64,000 nt of DNA from Myxococcota bacterium (GTDB taxonomy: Bacteria; Myxococcota_A; Bradymonadia; UBA7976; UBA1532). Below the pieces are notes generated by a model that had not been told where the DNA came from, ran no database searches, and saw only the letters and a program-made list of their open reading frames with translations. Positions within the stretch are counted from its first letter, which is position 1; the number at the start of each line of letters is the position of its first letter. Location: positions 62,001 to 126,000 of the forward strand of contig CAUJDF010000002.1 in the NCBI GenBank assembly GCA_963169045.1. Direction: 5' to 3'. Shown piece after piece: positions 34,367-44,133 of the stretch. The translations under genes and the position numbers were made by a program.

Positions 34367-36526
34367 ATGCGCGTGAACCGACGTTGGACCTGTGTCCTCC
34401 TGCTCGCCGGGACGCCGGCGAGCGCGCAACCGGTGGCCGGCGAGGCGCCCGACGCGCGGCCGCCGGCACTGGCGGGCGCGCCGGCAGCCGTCCCGAAGCC
34501 GCCCGCGACCACGCCGCCGACCGAGGCCGCGAGCGCGCCGACGGCTGTCCCGAAGCCGCCCGCGACCACGCCGCCGACCGAGGCCGCGAGCGCGCCGATC
34601 GCCGCGGCGGCCCCCGTGGAGGCGCCGGCCGTCACCGAGAAGGCCCGCGAGAGCGATCGCGTGCCGCCCGACCGGCGCGCCCCCTCGCGGCTCGGCCTGC
34701 TCGGCCTCGACGAGGTGGTCTCGGCGGATCCGGGCCCGGCGGGCACCTACCGGCTCCGCCTGTCGGGCTTCCACTCCACCGCCGACGACTTCCCCGAGGC
34801 GGGCGGCGAGAACGCGTTCTCGGGGGCGCAGGTCGCCATCGCGGCCACGCCGCTGCCCTTCCTCGAGCTGGCGCTCGGCGTCCGCAACACCAGCAACAGC
34901 AACGCCGCGAGCTTTCCCGAGCTTCTGCAGACGCAGGGCGACCTCGACGTCGCCGTCAAGGGAGGCCACTTCGTCACCGAGATCGTGGGCCTCGGCGCGG
35001 CGGCGACGGTCCGCGTGACGAGCGGCCTCGGCGGGTCGGCCTACGGCGACGCGAGCGCCAGCGTCCACTTCCAGGGCCTGGCGACGTTCGACATGGCCCG
35101 CGCCGAGCGCGCGCCGGTCCGCGTGCACGTCAACCTCGGATATTTCCTCGAGAATTCGTCCGATGTCGGCGCGTCGCGCGACGGGAGCCTCGACCTCGTC
35201 CAGGAGTGGGGCCTGCAGGTGGCGGAGTACGACCGCATCACCTTCGGCCTCGGCATCGAGGCGCCGGTGGCCCCGGCCCTCGCGCCCTACGTCGAGTACC
35301 GCCTGGACGTCCCGCTCGAGGTGTCGGTGGTCCGCGGCGCGATCGACGCGCGGGAGTACTCGTTCGCCGCCTTCCCGCATGCGGTGACGCCGGGCCTGCG
35401 TGTCTTTCCGCTGCCGGCGCTCGCCATCGACGCCGGGGTGCGCATCGGCCTGAGCAGCGAAGCCTACCCGGGCGTGCCCGCGACGCCGCCGTGGCTGGCT
35501 CTGCTCGGCTTCAGCTACACGCTCGACCCGCGACCCGAGGTGATCGAGCGCGAGATCGTCCGTGCCGCGCCGCCGACGCCGCCCGCTCCGGTGGCCGCCG
35601 ACGGCGCCGTGAAGGGGCGCGTGCTCGACGCGCGCACGGGTGAGCCGGTCCGCGGCGTCCACGTCGAGTACGTCACCGGCGGCCGCAACGCGCAGCTCGC
35701 CGACGACGCCGGCCGCTTCACGAGCTACCGCCTGCCGCCCGGCAAGATCGGCCTGCGCCTCGTCGCCGAGGGGTACGAGCCGCGCACGATCGACACCGTG
35801 ATCGAGGCCGGCAAGGACGCCGCCGTCGAGGTCCGGCTCGAGCCGGGCGTGCGCGCGACCGGGCGCCTCGCCGTCCGCCTCGTCGACGAGCGCGGCCGCG
35901 CCCGCGCCGGCCGCGTCAACGTCGGCGGCAAGGCCGCCCAGTCCGGCGAGGCCGCGAAGGACCGCCCCTTCGAGGTCGACCTGCCCGTCGGTCGCTATCC
36001 GGTCAGCGCCAGCGCCGAGGGCCTCGCCGCCGAGACGCAGGACGTCGAGATCAAGGCCGGCGAGACGACGACGGTGCGCGTCGCCCTGAAGCGCGGCGGC
36101 CGGCCCGCCGACAAGGCCACGCTCGCGTCCGCGCCCGTGGCCGCGTCCACCGCGGGCGACGGCGGCGCTTCGGTCCGCGGCGACCGCATCCGCACGAAGG
36201 CGCCGATCCGGTTCGACGGCGCGGCGCTGACGGCGGCGTCGAAGGCCGCCCTCGACGGCGTCGCGGCGTTCCTCAAGGCCCACCCCGAGATCACCAAGGT
36301 GCGCATCGAGGCCCACACTGCGGCCGGCGAGGACCGCGCGGCGCTCGTTCGGGAAAGCGAGGAACAGGCGCGATCCGTACAATCGCACCTCGTCACCCGG
36401 GGTGTCGCGCCGGGACGTCTCGCCACCCGCGGCCGCGGGCCCGACCAGCCGGTCGCGCCCAACCTCACGGAGCGCGGGCGCGAGAAGAACCGGCGCGTCG
36501 AGTTGGTGATCGTGGAGCGCCAGTGA
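34367..36526 (+). CDS. OmpA-family outer-membrane protein with carboxypeptidase-regulatory-like domains
   Basis: The 719-residue protein has a signal peptide (VLLLAGTPASA), a Pro/Ala linker with a perfect 19-residue tandem repeat, a beta-barrel-like or beta-sandwich region (~100-390; LGVRNTSNSN, FGLGIEAPVA), two carboxypeptidase regulatory-like domains (~405-480 and ~490-570), and a C-terminal OmpA/MotB domain (~600-717; GVAPGRLATRGRGPDQP, NRRVEL). In the OmpA domain the Asp that binds diaminopimelate in E. coli (HTD) reads HTA, so peptidoglycan binding may be lost or altered. It is coupled to the giant Cys-module lipoprotein, whose ATG overlaps this stop. They probably form a cell-surface complex. 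Confidence 0.8.
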   Translation: MRVNRRWTCVLLLAGTPASAQPVAGEAPDARPPALAGAPAAVPKPPATTPPTEAASAPTAVPKPPATTPPTEAASAPIAAAAPVEAPAVTEKARESDRVPPDRRAPSRLGLLGLDEVVSADPGPAGTYRLRLSGFHSTADDFPEAGGENAFSGAQVAIAATPLPFLELALGVRNTSNSNAASFPELLQTQGDLDVAVKGGHFVTEIVGLGAAATVRVTSGLGGSAYGDASASVHFQGLATFDMARAERAPVRVHVNLGYFLENSSDVGASRDGSLDLVQEWGLQVAEYDRITFGLGIEAPVAPALAPYVEYRLDVPLEVSVVRGAIDAREYSFAAFPHAVTPGLRVFPLPALAIDAGVRIGLSSEAYPGVPATPPWLALLGFSYTLDPRPEVIEREIVRAAPPTPPAPVAADGAVKGRVLDARTGEPVRGVHVEYVTGGRNAQLADDAGRFTSYRLPPGKIGLRLVAEGYEPRTIDTVIEAGKDAAVEVRLEPGVRATGRLAVRLVDERGRARAGRVNVGGKAAQSGEAAKDRPFEVDLPVGRYPVSASAEGLAAETQDVEIKAGETTTVRVALKRGGRPADKATLASAPVAASTAGDGGASVRGDRIRTKAPIRFDGAALTAASKAALDGVAAFLKAHPEITKVRIEAHTAAGEDRAALVRESEEQARSVQSHLVTRGVAPGRLATRGRGPDQPVAPNLTERGREKNRRVELVIVERQ
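34487..34600 (+). repeat. 57-bp tandem duplication inside the OmpA-like gene
   Basis: Two 57-bp units (34487-34543 and 34544-34600) each encode A-V-P-K-P-P-A-T-T-P-P-T-E-A-A-S-A-P plus T or I. They differ only at silent or last-codon positions. They lengthen a Pro-rich linker after the signal peptide. Near identity suggests a recent slippage or unequal-crossover event. Confidence 0.85.
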
Positions 36527-39500
36527 TGCAGCGAGCGTCCCGACTCCTCTGGATCGCGTGCCTCACCGCCCTTCTCGGGGGGTGCGGCCGCTCGAGCCTC
36601 GACTGTCAGAGCCACGCCGACTGCGGCGAGGGCAACGCCTGCGCCGACGGCGTCTGCCGCACCGGGCCAGACTGCGTCGAGGGGCTCTGTCCCACCGGCC
36701 GCGTCTGTATCGCCGAGGTGTGCATCGACGTCGACGATCTCGGCGGCGATTGCCGCGGCGACGGCGACTGCGCCGCCGGCGAGCGCTGCTTCGAGGGCGC
36801 CTGTCTGCCGGCCGCGTGCGGCGGCGGCTGTCCGCCCGACCGCGTGTGCCACGACGATGCCTGCCTGCGCGTCTGCAGCGAGGACGCCCACTGCGAGGGC
36901 GAGGGCGTCTGCCGCGGCAACGTGTGCCTGCCCGCCTGCGACGGCGACGCCGCCTGCCCGCCCGGGGAACGCTGCCTCGACGGCGCGTGCGGTCCCGGCT
37001 GCGCGGCCGACGCCGACTGCGGCGATGGCATCTGCCGCGACGGGGCGTGCGTCTCGCCCTGCAATGGCGACGGTGACTGCCTCGGCGGCGAGCAGTGCCG
37101 CGACGGCGTCTGCGGGCCCGCGTGCCGGGCCGACGCGGACTGCGCCGTGGGCGAGCAGTGCGTCGGCGGCGCGTGCCTCGTCCGCTGCGGCGACGCGACG
37201 TGCCCCGAGGACAGCGTGTGCGAGGGCGGCGTCTGTCTGCCGACGTGCGACCGGGACGCCGACTGCGAGGGCGGCCGCTGCGTCGGCGACACCTGCACCC
37301 TGCCCTGCGCCCGGGACGCCGACTGCCCCGACGGGCAGAGCTGTCGCGACGGCGAGTGCGCCGCGCCCTGCGTCCGCGACGCCGACTGCGGCGACGACCG
37401 CCTGTGCCGCGCCGGCGCCTGCGTCCCCGCGTGCGAGGCCGACCGCGACTGCCCGCGTGGCCTCGTCTGCCTCGATCGCGTGTGCGGCGTCGCCTGCAAC
37501 GTCGACCGCGACTGCCCCCCCGGCGACACGTGCGTCGGCGGCGCCTGCACCGGCGTGTGCGCCGCCGACCGCGACTGCCCCGCGGGGCTCGCCTGCCGCG
37601 ACGGCCACTGCACGCAGCGCTGCGGGATCGACGACGACTGCCCGCGCGAGGACGTCTGCCGCGAGGGCGCGTGCGTCCCCGCCTGTCGCGGCGACCGCGA
37701 CTGCCCCGCCGGCGACGTCTGCCGCGACGGCGCGTGCACATCCGCGTGCCGCCGAGACGCCGACTGCCCCGCCGGCGGCGTCTGCGCCGACGGCGCCTGC
37801 CGGCCCGGCTGCCGCGGCGACGAGGACTGCGGCCCGGGCGAAGCCTGCGATCGACAGGCGCGCGTGTGCGTGGCGCGCGAGTGCCGGTTCCACGACGAGT
37901 GCTCGCCGCCGCTGTTGTGCAGCCCGCGCGGCGAGTGCGTGCCATGCCTCGCCGACGTCGACTGCGGGATCGGCTTCGTCTGCGAGCAGGCGCAGTGCCG
38001 CCCCGCTCCGATGTGCCAGACGGACCTCGACTGCCCGGTCGAGCTCGTGTGTCAGGACGGCGTCTGCGTCCGCGGTGTCGGGTGCCGCGACGACCTCGAC
38101 TGCCGCGCGGGCACGATCTGCGTCGGCGGCGAGTGCGTCGAGATCGGCTGCCGATTCGACGACGAGTGCCCGCGCGGCCGCGTCTGCGACCAGGGCCAGT
38201 GCGTTCCCGGCCCGCAGTGTCGCTTCGACGGGGATTGCCCGCCGGACTTCGCCTGCCGCGAGGGCGTCTGCCGCTTCGAGCCCCAGTGCCGCCGCGACGT
38301 CGACTGCCCGCCCGGGCTGGTGTGCCAGTTCAATCGCTGTGTCGAACGCATCCCGTGCATGGTCGGCGGCGAGTGTCCCGCCGGCAGCCAGTGCGTCGGC
38401 GGCGAATGCGTCCAGACGGGCGTGTGCCGCGACGACGCCGACTGCCCGCCGCGCTTCGTTTGCGACGGCGGCTTCTGCGCGCCCGCGCCCGAGTGCCGCG
38501 GCGACCTCGACTGCGGCCCCGGCCAGTCCTGCGACGGCGGCTTCTGCACTGCGCGGCCGGAGTGCCGCGACGACGTGGAGTGTCCGCTCGGGACGGCCTG
38601 CGTCGGCGAGCGCTGCGTCTCCCTCGGCGAGTGCCGCCGCGACGTCGACTGCCCGCGCGGCCGTCGCTGCGTCGACGAGCGCTGCCTGATCGCCGGCTGC
38701 CGAGGCGACGCCGAGTGCCCGCCGGACACCGCCTGCGTCGAGGGTGTCTGCGCGCCGGCGTCCTGCCGACGGGACGTCGACTGCCCGCCGCAGCAGACCT
38801 GCGTCGAGGGCGCCTGCGAGCCGCTTTTCTGCATCGACGACGCCGACTGCCCCGCCGGCAGCGAGTGCCGCGGCGACCGCTGCTTCCAGCCGCCGCGCTG
38901 CCAGGCGGACGCCGACTGCGCGCCCGGCAACCGCTGCCTCGGCGGCGCCTGCACGCCGGTCGGCTGCTTCGAGGACCGCGACTGCGCCGACGACGAGCAG
39001 TGCGAGTTCGGGCGCTGCGTCGCCGCCGCCTGCCGCGTCGACGGCGACTGCGGCCCCGGCGTGACGTGCATCGGCGGACGCTGCATCCCCGAGTTCCAGT
39101 GCCGCCGAGACGCCGACTGCCCGCAGCCGCTCACGTGCCTCGACGGCGAGTGCCGCGCCGGCGACGAGTGCCGCATCGACGCCGACTGCCCGCGCGGCCT
39201 CGAGTGCGCGTTCGGGCTCTGTCTGCCGGTGCCGCCCCCGCAGTGTCAGCGTGACGCCGAGTGCGCGCCCGGCGAGCGCTGCGAGCTCGGGCGGTGCGTT
39301 CCGGGCCTGCCGCCGCAGTGCCGCCGCGACTTCGACTGCGGCCCCGGCTTCGCGTGCGTCCGCGGCGTCTGCGAAGCGCAGGGCTGCGCCATCGACGCGC
39401 AGTGCGATCCGGGCGAGGTGTGCGAGGGCGGCCGCTGCCTGCCGGCGCCCGAGTGCCGCGGCGACGGCGACTGTGGGCCCGGCGAGGCCTGCCGCGGCGG

Positions 39501-42500
39501 GGTGTGTGTGTTCACGGGCGAGTGCCAGCGAGATCTCGACTGCCCCGGTGGCTTCGTCTGCGAGGACTTCCGCTGCATGCCGGCCGAGGCGTGCGGTCCC
39601 GGCCGCCCCTGTGAGGCCGGCCGCATCTGCCGCGACGGCGCCTGCGTGCCCGACGGCCGCTGCGAGTCCGACGAGCAGTGCGGCGCGGGCGCGGTCTGCC
39701 GCGACGGCGAGTGCCGGCCCGACGTCCAGTGCCGCGCCGACGTGGACTGCGGCGCCGGCGAGGCCTGCCGCGGGGGCCGCTGTGTGTTCGCCGGCGAGTG
39801 CCGCGCCGACGCGGACTGCCCGCCCGGGCTCGCGTGCCAGCAGTTCCAGTGCCTGCCCGCGCCACAGTGCCGCGCCGCCGTCGACTGCGGCGACGGCTTC
39901 GATTGCGTCCGCGGGCGCTGTGTGTTCACCGGCGAGTGCCGGATCGACGCCGACTGCCCGATGGGCCAGCGGTGCGCGGGCGGCCTCTGCCAGCCGATCG
40001 CCGTCTGCGACGCCGCGCGCCCCTGCCCCGACGGCCAGGGGTGCGTCGACGGCGCCTGCCGGCCGCTCGGCGAGTGCCGCGTGAACAGCGACTGCCCGCC
40101 GCTCTCCTCGTGCGTCGACTTCGCTTGCGTCGAGACGGGCCGCTGCGAGCGCGACGTCGACTGCGCGCCGCTCGGCCTCGTCTGCGATGGCTTCACGCGC
40201 CGGTGCGTGCCCGCGGGCGGATGCCAGGGCGACGGCGACTGCAATCGCGGCGAGCGCTGCATCGGCACGGAGTGCCGCCCGATCGACTTCTGCCGGCGCG
40301 ACGCGGACTGCCGAGGCGACCAGTTCTGCCAGCCCGGCGGCCAGATCTGCCTGCCGCGCCCCGACTGCTTCCGCGACGCCGACTGCGGCGCCGCCGAGCG
40401 GTGCGACCAGGGCCGCTGCCTGCCGACCGTCTGCCGCGCCGACGCCGATTGCGCCGACGACTTCACCTGCGCCGGCGGCCGCTGCATCCCGCCGTTCTTC
40501 TGCGGCGACGACGGCGACTGCCCCCTCCCCGGCCAGATCTGCGTGAACAACGTGTGCCAGGTGCCCGGCGGCTGCGCCGGCGACGTGGACTGCCCGCGCG
40601 GGCAGTCCTGCGTGGCCGGAGCGTGCGTCCCGCTCCCGCCGCCCGAGTGCGCCCGCGACACGGACTGCGGCCGCGGCGCGATCTGCGAGTTCGGCTTCTG
40701 CGTGGCCGACCCCGGCTGCGAGGCCGACGCTCAGTGTCCGCAGGGCCAGATCTGTCAGGACCGCCAGTGCGTCCTCCCGCCGCAGTGCCGCGTCGACCGC
40801 GACTGCGGCGCGAACCGACGGTGCGACGCCGGGCGCTGCGTGGACGGACCGCCCGTGTGCGCCGGCGACCGCGACTGCCCCGGCGGCCAGCTCTGCCAGA
40901 ACGGCGTGTGCGTCGAGGGGTGCCGCGACGACCGGACCTGCCCCGCGGGCCAGATCTGCCGCGAGGGCCGCTGCGCGGTGCCCGCCTGCCGCGTGAACGC
41001 CGACTGCCCGGGCGGACAGTTCTGCGACGCAGGCGTCTGCCGCGCCGGCTGCCGCGAATCGGCCGAGTGCCTGCCGGGCCTCGTGTGTCAGCAGGGCCAG
41101 TGCCGCGTCGCCGGCGCCTGCCGCGTCGATCGCGACTGCCGCCCCGGACAGCAGTGCATCAATCGCCAGTGCATCGGCCAGCCGGTCGATTGCCGCGGCG
41201 ACGCCGACTGCGGCGCGGGCTTCCGTTGCGAGATGGGCCAGTGCGTGATCGACGGGTGCCGGGACGACGGCGAGTGCCCCGACGGCGCCGTGTGCGTCGA
41301 CGGCCTGTGCCAGGACGCGCCCGTCTGTCGTGCCAACCCCGACGTGCTGCCCGTCGGCCGCAACGGCGGCGAGGTGCCGGTGGACACGCGCGGCGCCGTC
41401 GACGGCTACCGCAACTCGTGCGTCGCCGACAGCGCGTCGCCCGAGAGGGTGCTCGTGCTCGACCTCGCCGTCGCCTCCCGCGTCACCATCGACGTGACCG
41501 AGGCCGACTTCGACACCGTGCTCTTCGTGCGCTCCGCCTGCGACGACGCGCGCAGCGAGATCGGCTGCAACGACGACTTCGAAGCGGATCCCGTCAATCG
41601 CACGAACTCGCGGCTCGTGTTCGATCTGTTGCAGCCCGGCGTCTACTACGTGTTCGTCGACGGCTGGAACGGCCAGTCGGGCCGCGCGCGCGTGCTCTTC
41701 GAAGTCACGCCGGCCGGCTTCTGCCGCGGGCCCGACGACTGCGGCGGGCGCGCCTGCGTCAACGGCCGCTGTGTCGACGGCGAGTGCGCGATCGACGCCG
41801 ACTGCGGCGAGGGGCGCATCTGCCGCAACGCCGCGTGCGTCGACGGTCCGCGCTGCCGCGCCGACGCCGAGTGCGGCGATGGCATCTGCGTCGGCGGCGA
41901 GTGTCGCGAGGCCCAGTGCCGCGCGGACGCCGACTGCGGCCGCGGCCTCTGCGAGGCGGGCCGGTGCGGCCCGGCGGAGTGCGCGCGCAACGCGGACTGT
42001 CCCGGCGGGGGTCTCTGTGTCGGCCGTCGCTGCGTGGCCCCGGAGTGCCGCCTCGACGCCGACTGCGGCGGCAACGACCTCTGCGAGGCCGGCGCCTGCG
42101 TCCCGCCGCAGTGCGTGCGCAACGACCAGTGCCAGCCGGGCAACGAGTGCCGCGGCGGCCGCTGCCGCGTCGCCGAGAACATCTGCGCGAACGACGCCGA
42201 CTGCGGCGGCGGACAGATCTGCGAAGGCCAGCGCTGCCAGGCGATCGGCAACCGCTGCGCCGATGTGGACGCGTGCGCTGCCGGATCGGCGTGCGTGGGG
42301 GGCAACTGCGTCGCGCCCGTCCCCTGCCGGAACGACCAGGTCTGTCGACAGATCGTGCCGGTGTTCCGCTGCCAGCAGGGCACCTGCCGGGCGCCGTTCG
42401 ACCAGTGCGAGCGCAACAGCGATTGCGCCGCGGGCGGCAGCTGCATCTTCGGCATCTGCGCCCCGCTGCAGAGCCCCGAGTGCGTCCGCGACATCGACTG

Positions 42501-42540
42501 CGGCGCCGGCGGCCTCTGCGAGGCCGGCGTCTGCCAGTGA
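36526..42540 (+). CDS. Giant Cys-rich modular lipoprotein with an inserted PPC-like domain
   Basis: The 2004-residue protein begins with a lipoprotein signal (ACLTALLGGC). Almost all of the rest is tandem ~22-24-residue modules, roughly C-R-x-D-x-D-C-P-x-G-x-x-C-x-x-G-x-C, with about six Cys each. They resemble the EB or Dickkopf-type Cys modules of predicted bacterial surface proteins. One bacterial pre-peptidase C-terminal (PPC)-like domain interrupts the array (residues ~1603-1735; VLVLDLAVASRVTIDV, YYVFVDGWNG), followed by about a dozen more modules. The number of modules, by length, is some 70-80. It should form a long, disulphide-rich rod on the cell surface. The start ATG at 36526 overlaps the OmpA-like stop. 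It ends 3 bp before the convergent esterase gene. Confidence 0.82.
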   Translation: MQRASRLLWIACLTALLGGCGRSSLDCQSHADCGEGNACADGVCRTGPDCVEGLCPTGRVCIAEVCIDVDDLGGDCRGDGDCAAGERCFEGACLPAACGGGCPPDRVCHDDACLRVCSEDAHCEGEGVCRGNVCLPACDGDAACPPGERCLDGACGPGCAADADCGDGICRDGACVSPCNGDGDCLGGEQCRDGVCGPACRADADCAVGEQCVGGACLVRCGDATCPEDSVCEGGVCLPTCDRDADCEGGRCVGDTCTLPCARDADCPDGQSCRDGECAAPCVRDADCGDDRLCRAGACVPACEADRDCPRGLVCLDRVCGVACNVDRDCPPGDTCVGGACTGVCAADRDCPAGLACRDGHCTQRCGIDDDCPREDVCREGACVPACRGDRDCPAGDVCRDGACTSACRRDADCPAGGVCADGACRPGCRGDEDCGPGEACDRQARVCVARECRFHDECSPPLLCSPRGECVPCLADVDCGIGFVCEQAQCRPAPMCQTDLDCPVELVCQDGVCVRGVGCRDDLDCRAGTICVGGECVEIGCRFDDECPRGRVCDQGQCVPGPQCRFDGDCPPDFACREGVCRFEPQCRRDVDCPPGLVCQFNRCVERIPCMVGGECPAGSQCVGGECVQTGVCRDDADCPPRFVCDGGFCAPAPECRGDLDCGPGQSCDGGFCTARPECRDDVECPLGTACVGERCVSLGECRRDVDCPRGRRCVDERCLIAGCRGDAECPPDTACVEGVCAPASCRRDVDCPPQQTCVEGACEPLFCIDDADCPAGSECRGDRCFQPPRCQADADCAPGNRCLGGACTPVGCFEDRDCADDEQCEFGRCVAAACRVDGDCGPGVTCIGGRCIPEFQCRRDADCPQPLTCLDGECRAGDECRIDADCPRGLECAFGLCLPVPPPQCQRDAECAPGERCELGRCVPGLPPQCRRDFDCGPGFACVRGVCEAQGCAIDAQCDPGEVCEGGRCLPAPECRGDGDCGPGEACRGGVCVFTGECQRDLDCPGGFVCEDFRCMPAEACGPGRPCEAGRICRDGACVPDGRCESDEQCGAGAVCRDGECRPDVQCRADVDCGAGEACRGGRCVFAGECRADADCPPGLACQQFQCLPAPQCRAAVDCGDGFDCVRGRCVFTGECRIDADCPMGQRCAGGLCQPIAVCDAARPCPDGQGCVDGACRPLGECRVNSDCPPLSSCVDFACVETGRCERDVDCAPLGLVCDGFTRRCVPAGGCQGDGDCNRGERCIGTECRPIDFCRRDADCRGDQFCQPGGQICLPRPDCFRDADCGAAERCDQGRCLPTVCRADADCADDFTCAGGRCIPPFFCGDDGDCPLPGQICVNNVCQVPGGCAGDVDCPRGQSCVAGACVPLPPPECARDTDCGRGAICEFGFCVADPGCEADAQCPQGQICQDRQCVLPPQCRVDRDCGANRRCDAGRCVDGPPVCAGDRDCPGGQLCQNGVCVEGCRDDRTCPAGQICREGRCAVPACRVNADCPGGQFCDAGVCRAGCRESAECLPGLVCQQGQCRVAGACRVDRDCRPGQQCINRQCIGQPVDCRGDADCGAGFRCEMGQCVIDGCRDDGECPDGAVCVDGLCQDAPVCRANPDVLPVGRNGGEVPVDTRGAVDGYRNSCVADSASPERVLVLDLAVASRVTIDVTEADFDTVLFVRSACDDARSEIGCNDDFEADPVNRTNSRLVFDLLQPGVYYVFVDGWNGQSGRARVLFEVTPAGFCRGPDDCGGRACVNGRCVDGECAIDADCGEGRICRNAACVDGPRCRADAECGDGICVGGECREAQCRADADCGRGLCEAGRCGPAECARNADCPGGGLCVGRRCVAPECRLDADCGGNDLCEAGACVPPQCVRNDQCQPGNECRGGRCRVAENICANDADCGGGQICEGQRCQAIGNRCADVDACAAGSACVGGNCVAPVPCRNDQVCRQIVPVFRCQQGTCRAPFDQCERNSDCAAGGSCIFGICAPLQSPECVRDIDCGAGGLCEAGVCQ

Positions 42541-42543
42541 TCC

Positions 42544-44133
42544 TCAGCGATCCCGCCACCGGGGGATGACATCCTCGGCGCGGCCCCGCGCCTCGCGCAC
42601 CTCGAACACACGGTTGGCGGGCTCGGATCCGTCGGCGGCCTTCTCGACCGTCTCCCAGCTGCCGCGCGTGTACTTGTATTCGAAGCGCGCGCCGGGCGGC
42701 AGCGAGGCCGTCCCCGCGAAGGCGCCGCCGGGCGTGGGCGCGAGGGGCATCGCCGCCGGATCCCACGGGCCGAACGACGCGTCGCTGCCGGTGAGGGTCA
42801 CGGCGTCGGTGCCCGCCGGCGCCCGCGCGACGAACAGGACGGGGTGGCCGACCTCCTCGGCGACGACCAGCGGCAGGGCCGCCTCGAGCCCGCCGGCGCG
42901 GACGCTCAGCGCGGTGGCGCCCGCGGCGACGGGCCGGAGCAGGAGGCCGTCCACGTTGGCGAGCTCGCCGGCGCTCGCCTCGTACTCGTCGAGCCGCAGC
43001 GTCCGGACGCGCCCGTCGGCGCCCCAGCGGTCGACCGAGAAGGCCGTGACGCGGCGCAGCGGCCAGCCGAACGTCCGCGGCACCAGCGCGACCGCCGGGG
43101 ACGGCGCGCCGTAGAGGTGCAGGAGGGCGTGCGCGAGCCGCCCGGCCCACGCCGGCTCGTCGTGGAACGCCGGGGGGTCCTCGAGGTAGCCGACGCCGGC
43201 GCCGGCGGGCAGCGCCTCGACGAGGGCGCGCGCGTCGCCGATCACGCTGGTGCGGCCGTCGTCGAGGGCGTCGCCCTCGGCGCCGCCGGCGTCCACCCAC
43301 ACGCGCGCGCCGGCGGCCACCGCGTCGCCGAGCGCCGGCGCCCAGCCCTGCGCCTCGCCGCCGTTCCACCAGAGCGACGGCGACAGCGCGCCGGCGCGGC
43401 CGAACACGTCCGGACGCCGGCGCAGCAGGTCGAGCGACACGAGGCCGCCGAGGGAGCTGCCCATCACGCCGGTGCTCGCCGGCCCGCACCGTGTCCGGAA
43501 GCGGAAGCGCACCCACGGGTCCAGCTCCTCGGCGAGGAAGCGGGCGTAGTCGCCCGCCCGGCCGCTGCCAGGGTGCGCAGGGTCCTCGCTCGGCGTGTAC
43601 TCGGCGATGCGCGCCGCGGTGTTGTGGACGCCGACGAGGATCAGCGGCGGCACACGCCCGGCGTCGACGAGCGCGTCCAGCGTCTCGGCGACGTGCCAGG
43701 AACGGCCGAAGGCGGCCTCCTCGTCGAAGAAGAGGTTCTGGCCGTCGTGCAGGTAGAGCACGGCGAATTCCGCTTGCGGATCGGCGTCATACGCAGCGGG
43801 CAGGTAGACGGTCAGGCCGCGCGGGCGGCCGAGGAACGCCGACGGGAACGCGTCGGTCCGCACGAAGCGGCCCTCGCGGCGCGTCGGCACGTCCGGGCCG
43901 GGATCCGCCGCCGGCGTGCAGCCGGGCGGGCGCGCGGCGTCGGGGCCGGGCGCCGCGTCGGTGGCCGCGTCCGCACCGGGCGCCGCCGCGTCGGTGGCCG
44001 CGTCCGGCGCCGCCGCGTCGGTGGTCGCGTCCGCGCCGGGCGCCGCCGCGTCGCGCCCCGCCGACGCGCCGCCGCCGTCGTCGCAGGCCGCCAGGCACAG
44101 CCACCACACCCAGACCGCCGTCGTCCGCCGCAC
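42544..44133 (-). CDS. Esterase lipoprotein, enterochelin-esterase-like, with carbohydrate-binding-like C-terminus
   Basis: The 529-residue protein has a lipoprotein signal (VWWLCLAAC), a low-complexity Asp/Ala/Pro linker with repeats of DAATDAAAPGADA (~25-75), and an alpha/beta hydrolase domain (~90-370) of the Fes/esterase D type. The nucleophile elbow is GSSLGG near residue 225, and the acid/His part includes GYLEDPPAFHDE. Two further beta domains follow. The last (~450-525; FEYKYTRGSWETVEK, NRVFEV) has the form of a CBM20/CBM48-like starch-binding domain. It would hydrolyse esters at the cell surface, perhaps on a glycan or siderophore. The GTG at 44133 has GGGGGGA just before it and gives the signal peptide. 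It is divergent from the ABC operon. Confidence 0.8.
   Translation of the reverse strand: MRRTTAVWVWWLCLAACDDGGGASAGRDAAAPGADATTDAAAPDAATDAAAPGADAATDAAPGPDAARPPGCTPAADPGPDVPTRREGRFVRTDAFPSAFLGRPRGLTVYLPAAYDADPQAEFAVLYLHDGQNLFFDEEAAFGRSWHVAETLDALVDAGRVPPLILVGVHNTAARIAEYTPSEDPAHPGSGRAGDYARFLAEELDPWVRFRFRTRCGPASTGVMGSSLGGLVSLDLLRRRPDVFGRAGALSPSLWWNGGEAQGWAPALGDAVAAGARVWVDAGGAEGDALDDGRTSVIGDARALVEALPAGAGVGYLEDPPAFHDEPAWAGRLAHALLHLYGAPSPAVALVPRTFGWPLRRVTAFSVDRWGADGRVRTLRLDEYEASAGELANVDGLLLRPVAAGATALSVRAGGLEAALPLVVAEEVGHPVLFVARAPAGTDAVTLTGSDASFGPWDPAAMPLAPTPGGAFAGTASLPPGARFEYKYTRGSWETVEKAADGSEPANRVFEVREARGRAEDVIPRWRDR

Noticed and set aside
36600-42540. Periodic repeats that could suggest a CRISPR array or satellite DNA
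   Set aside because: The period is in whole codons, and similarity follows Cys, Asp and Gly codons with variable bases between. It is a protein repeat in an intact frame.
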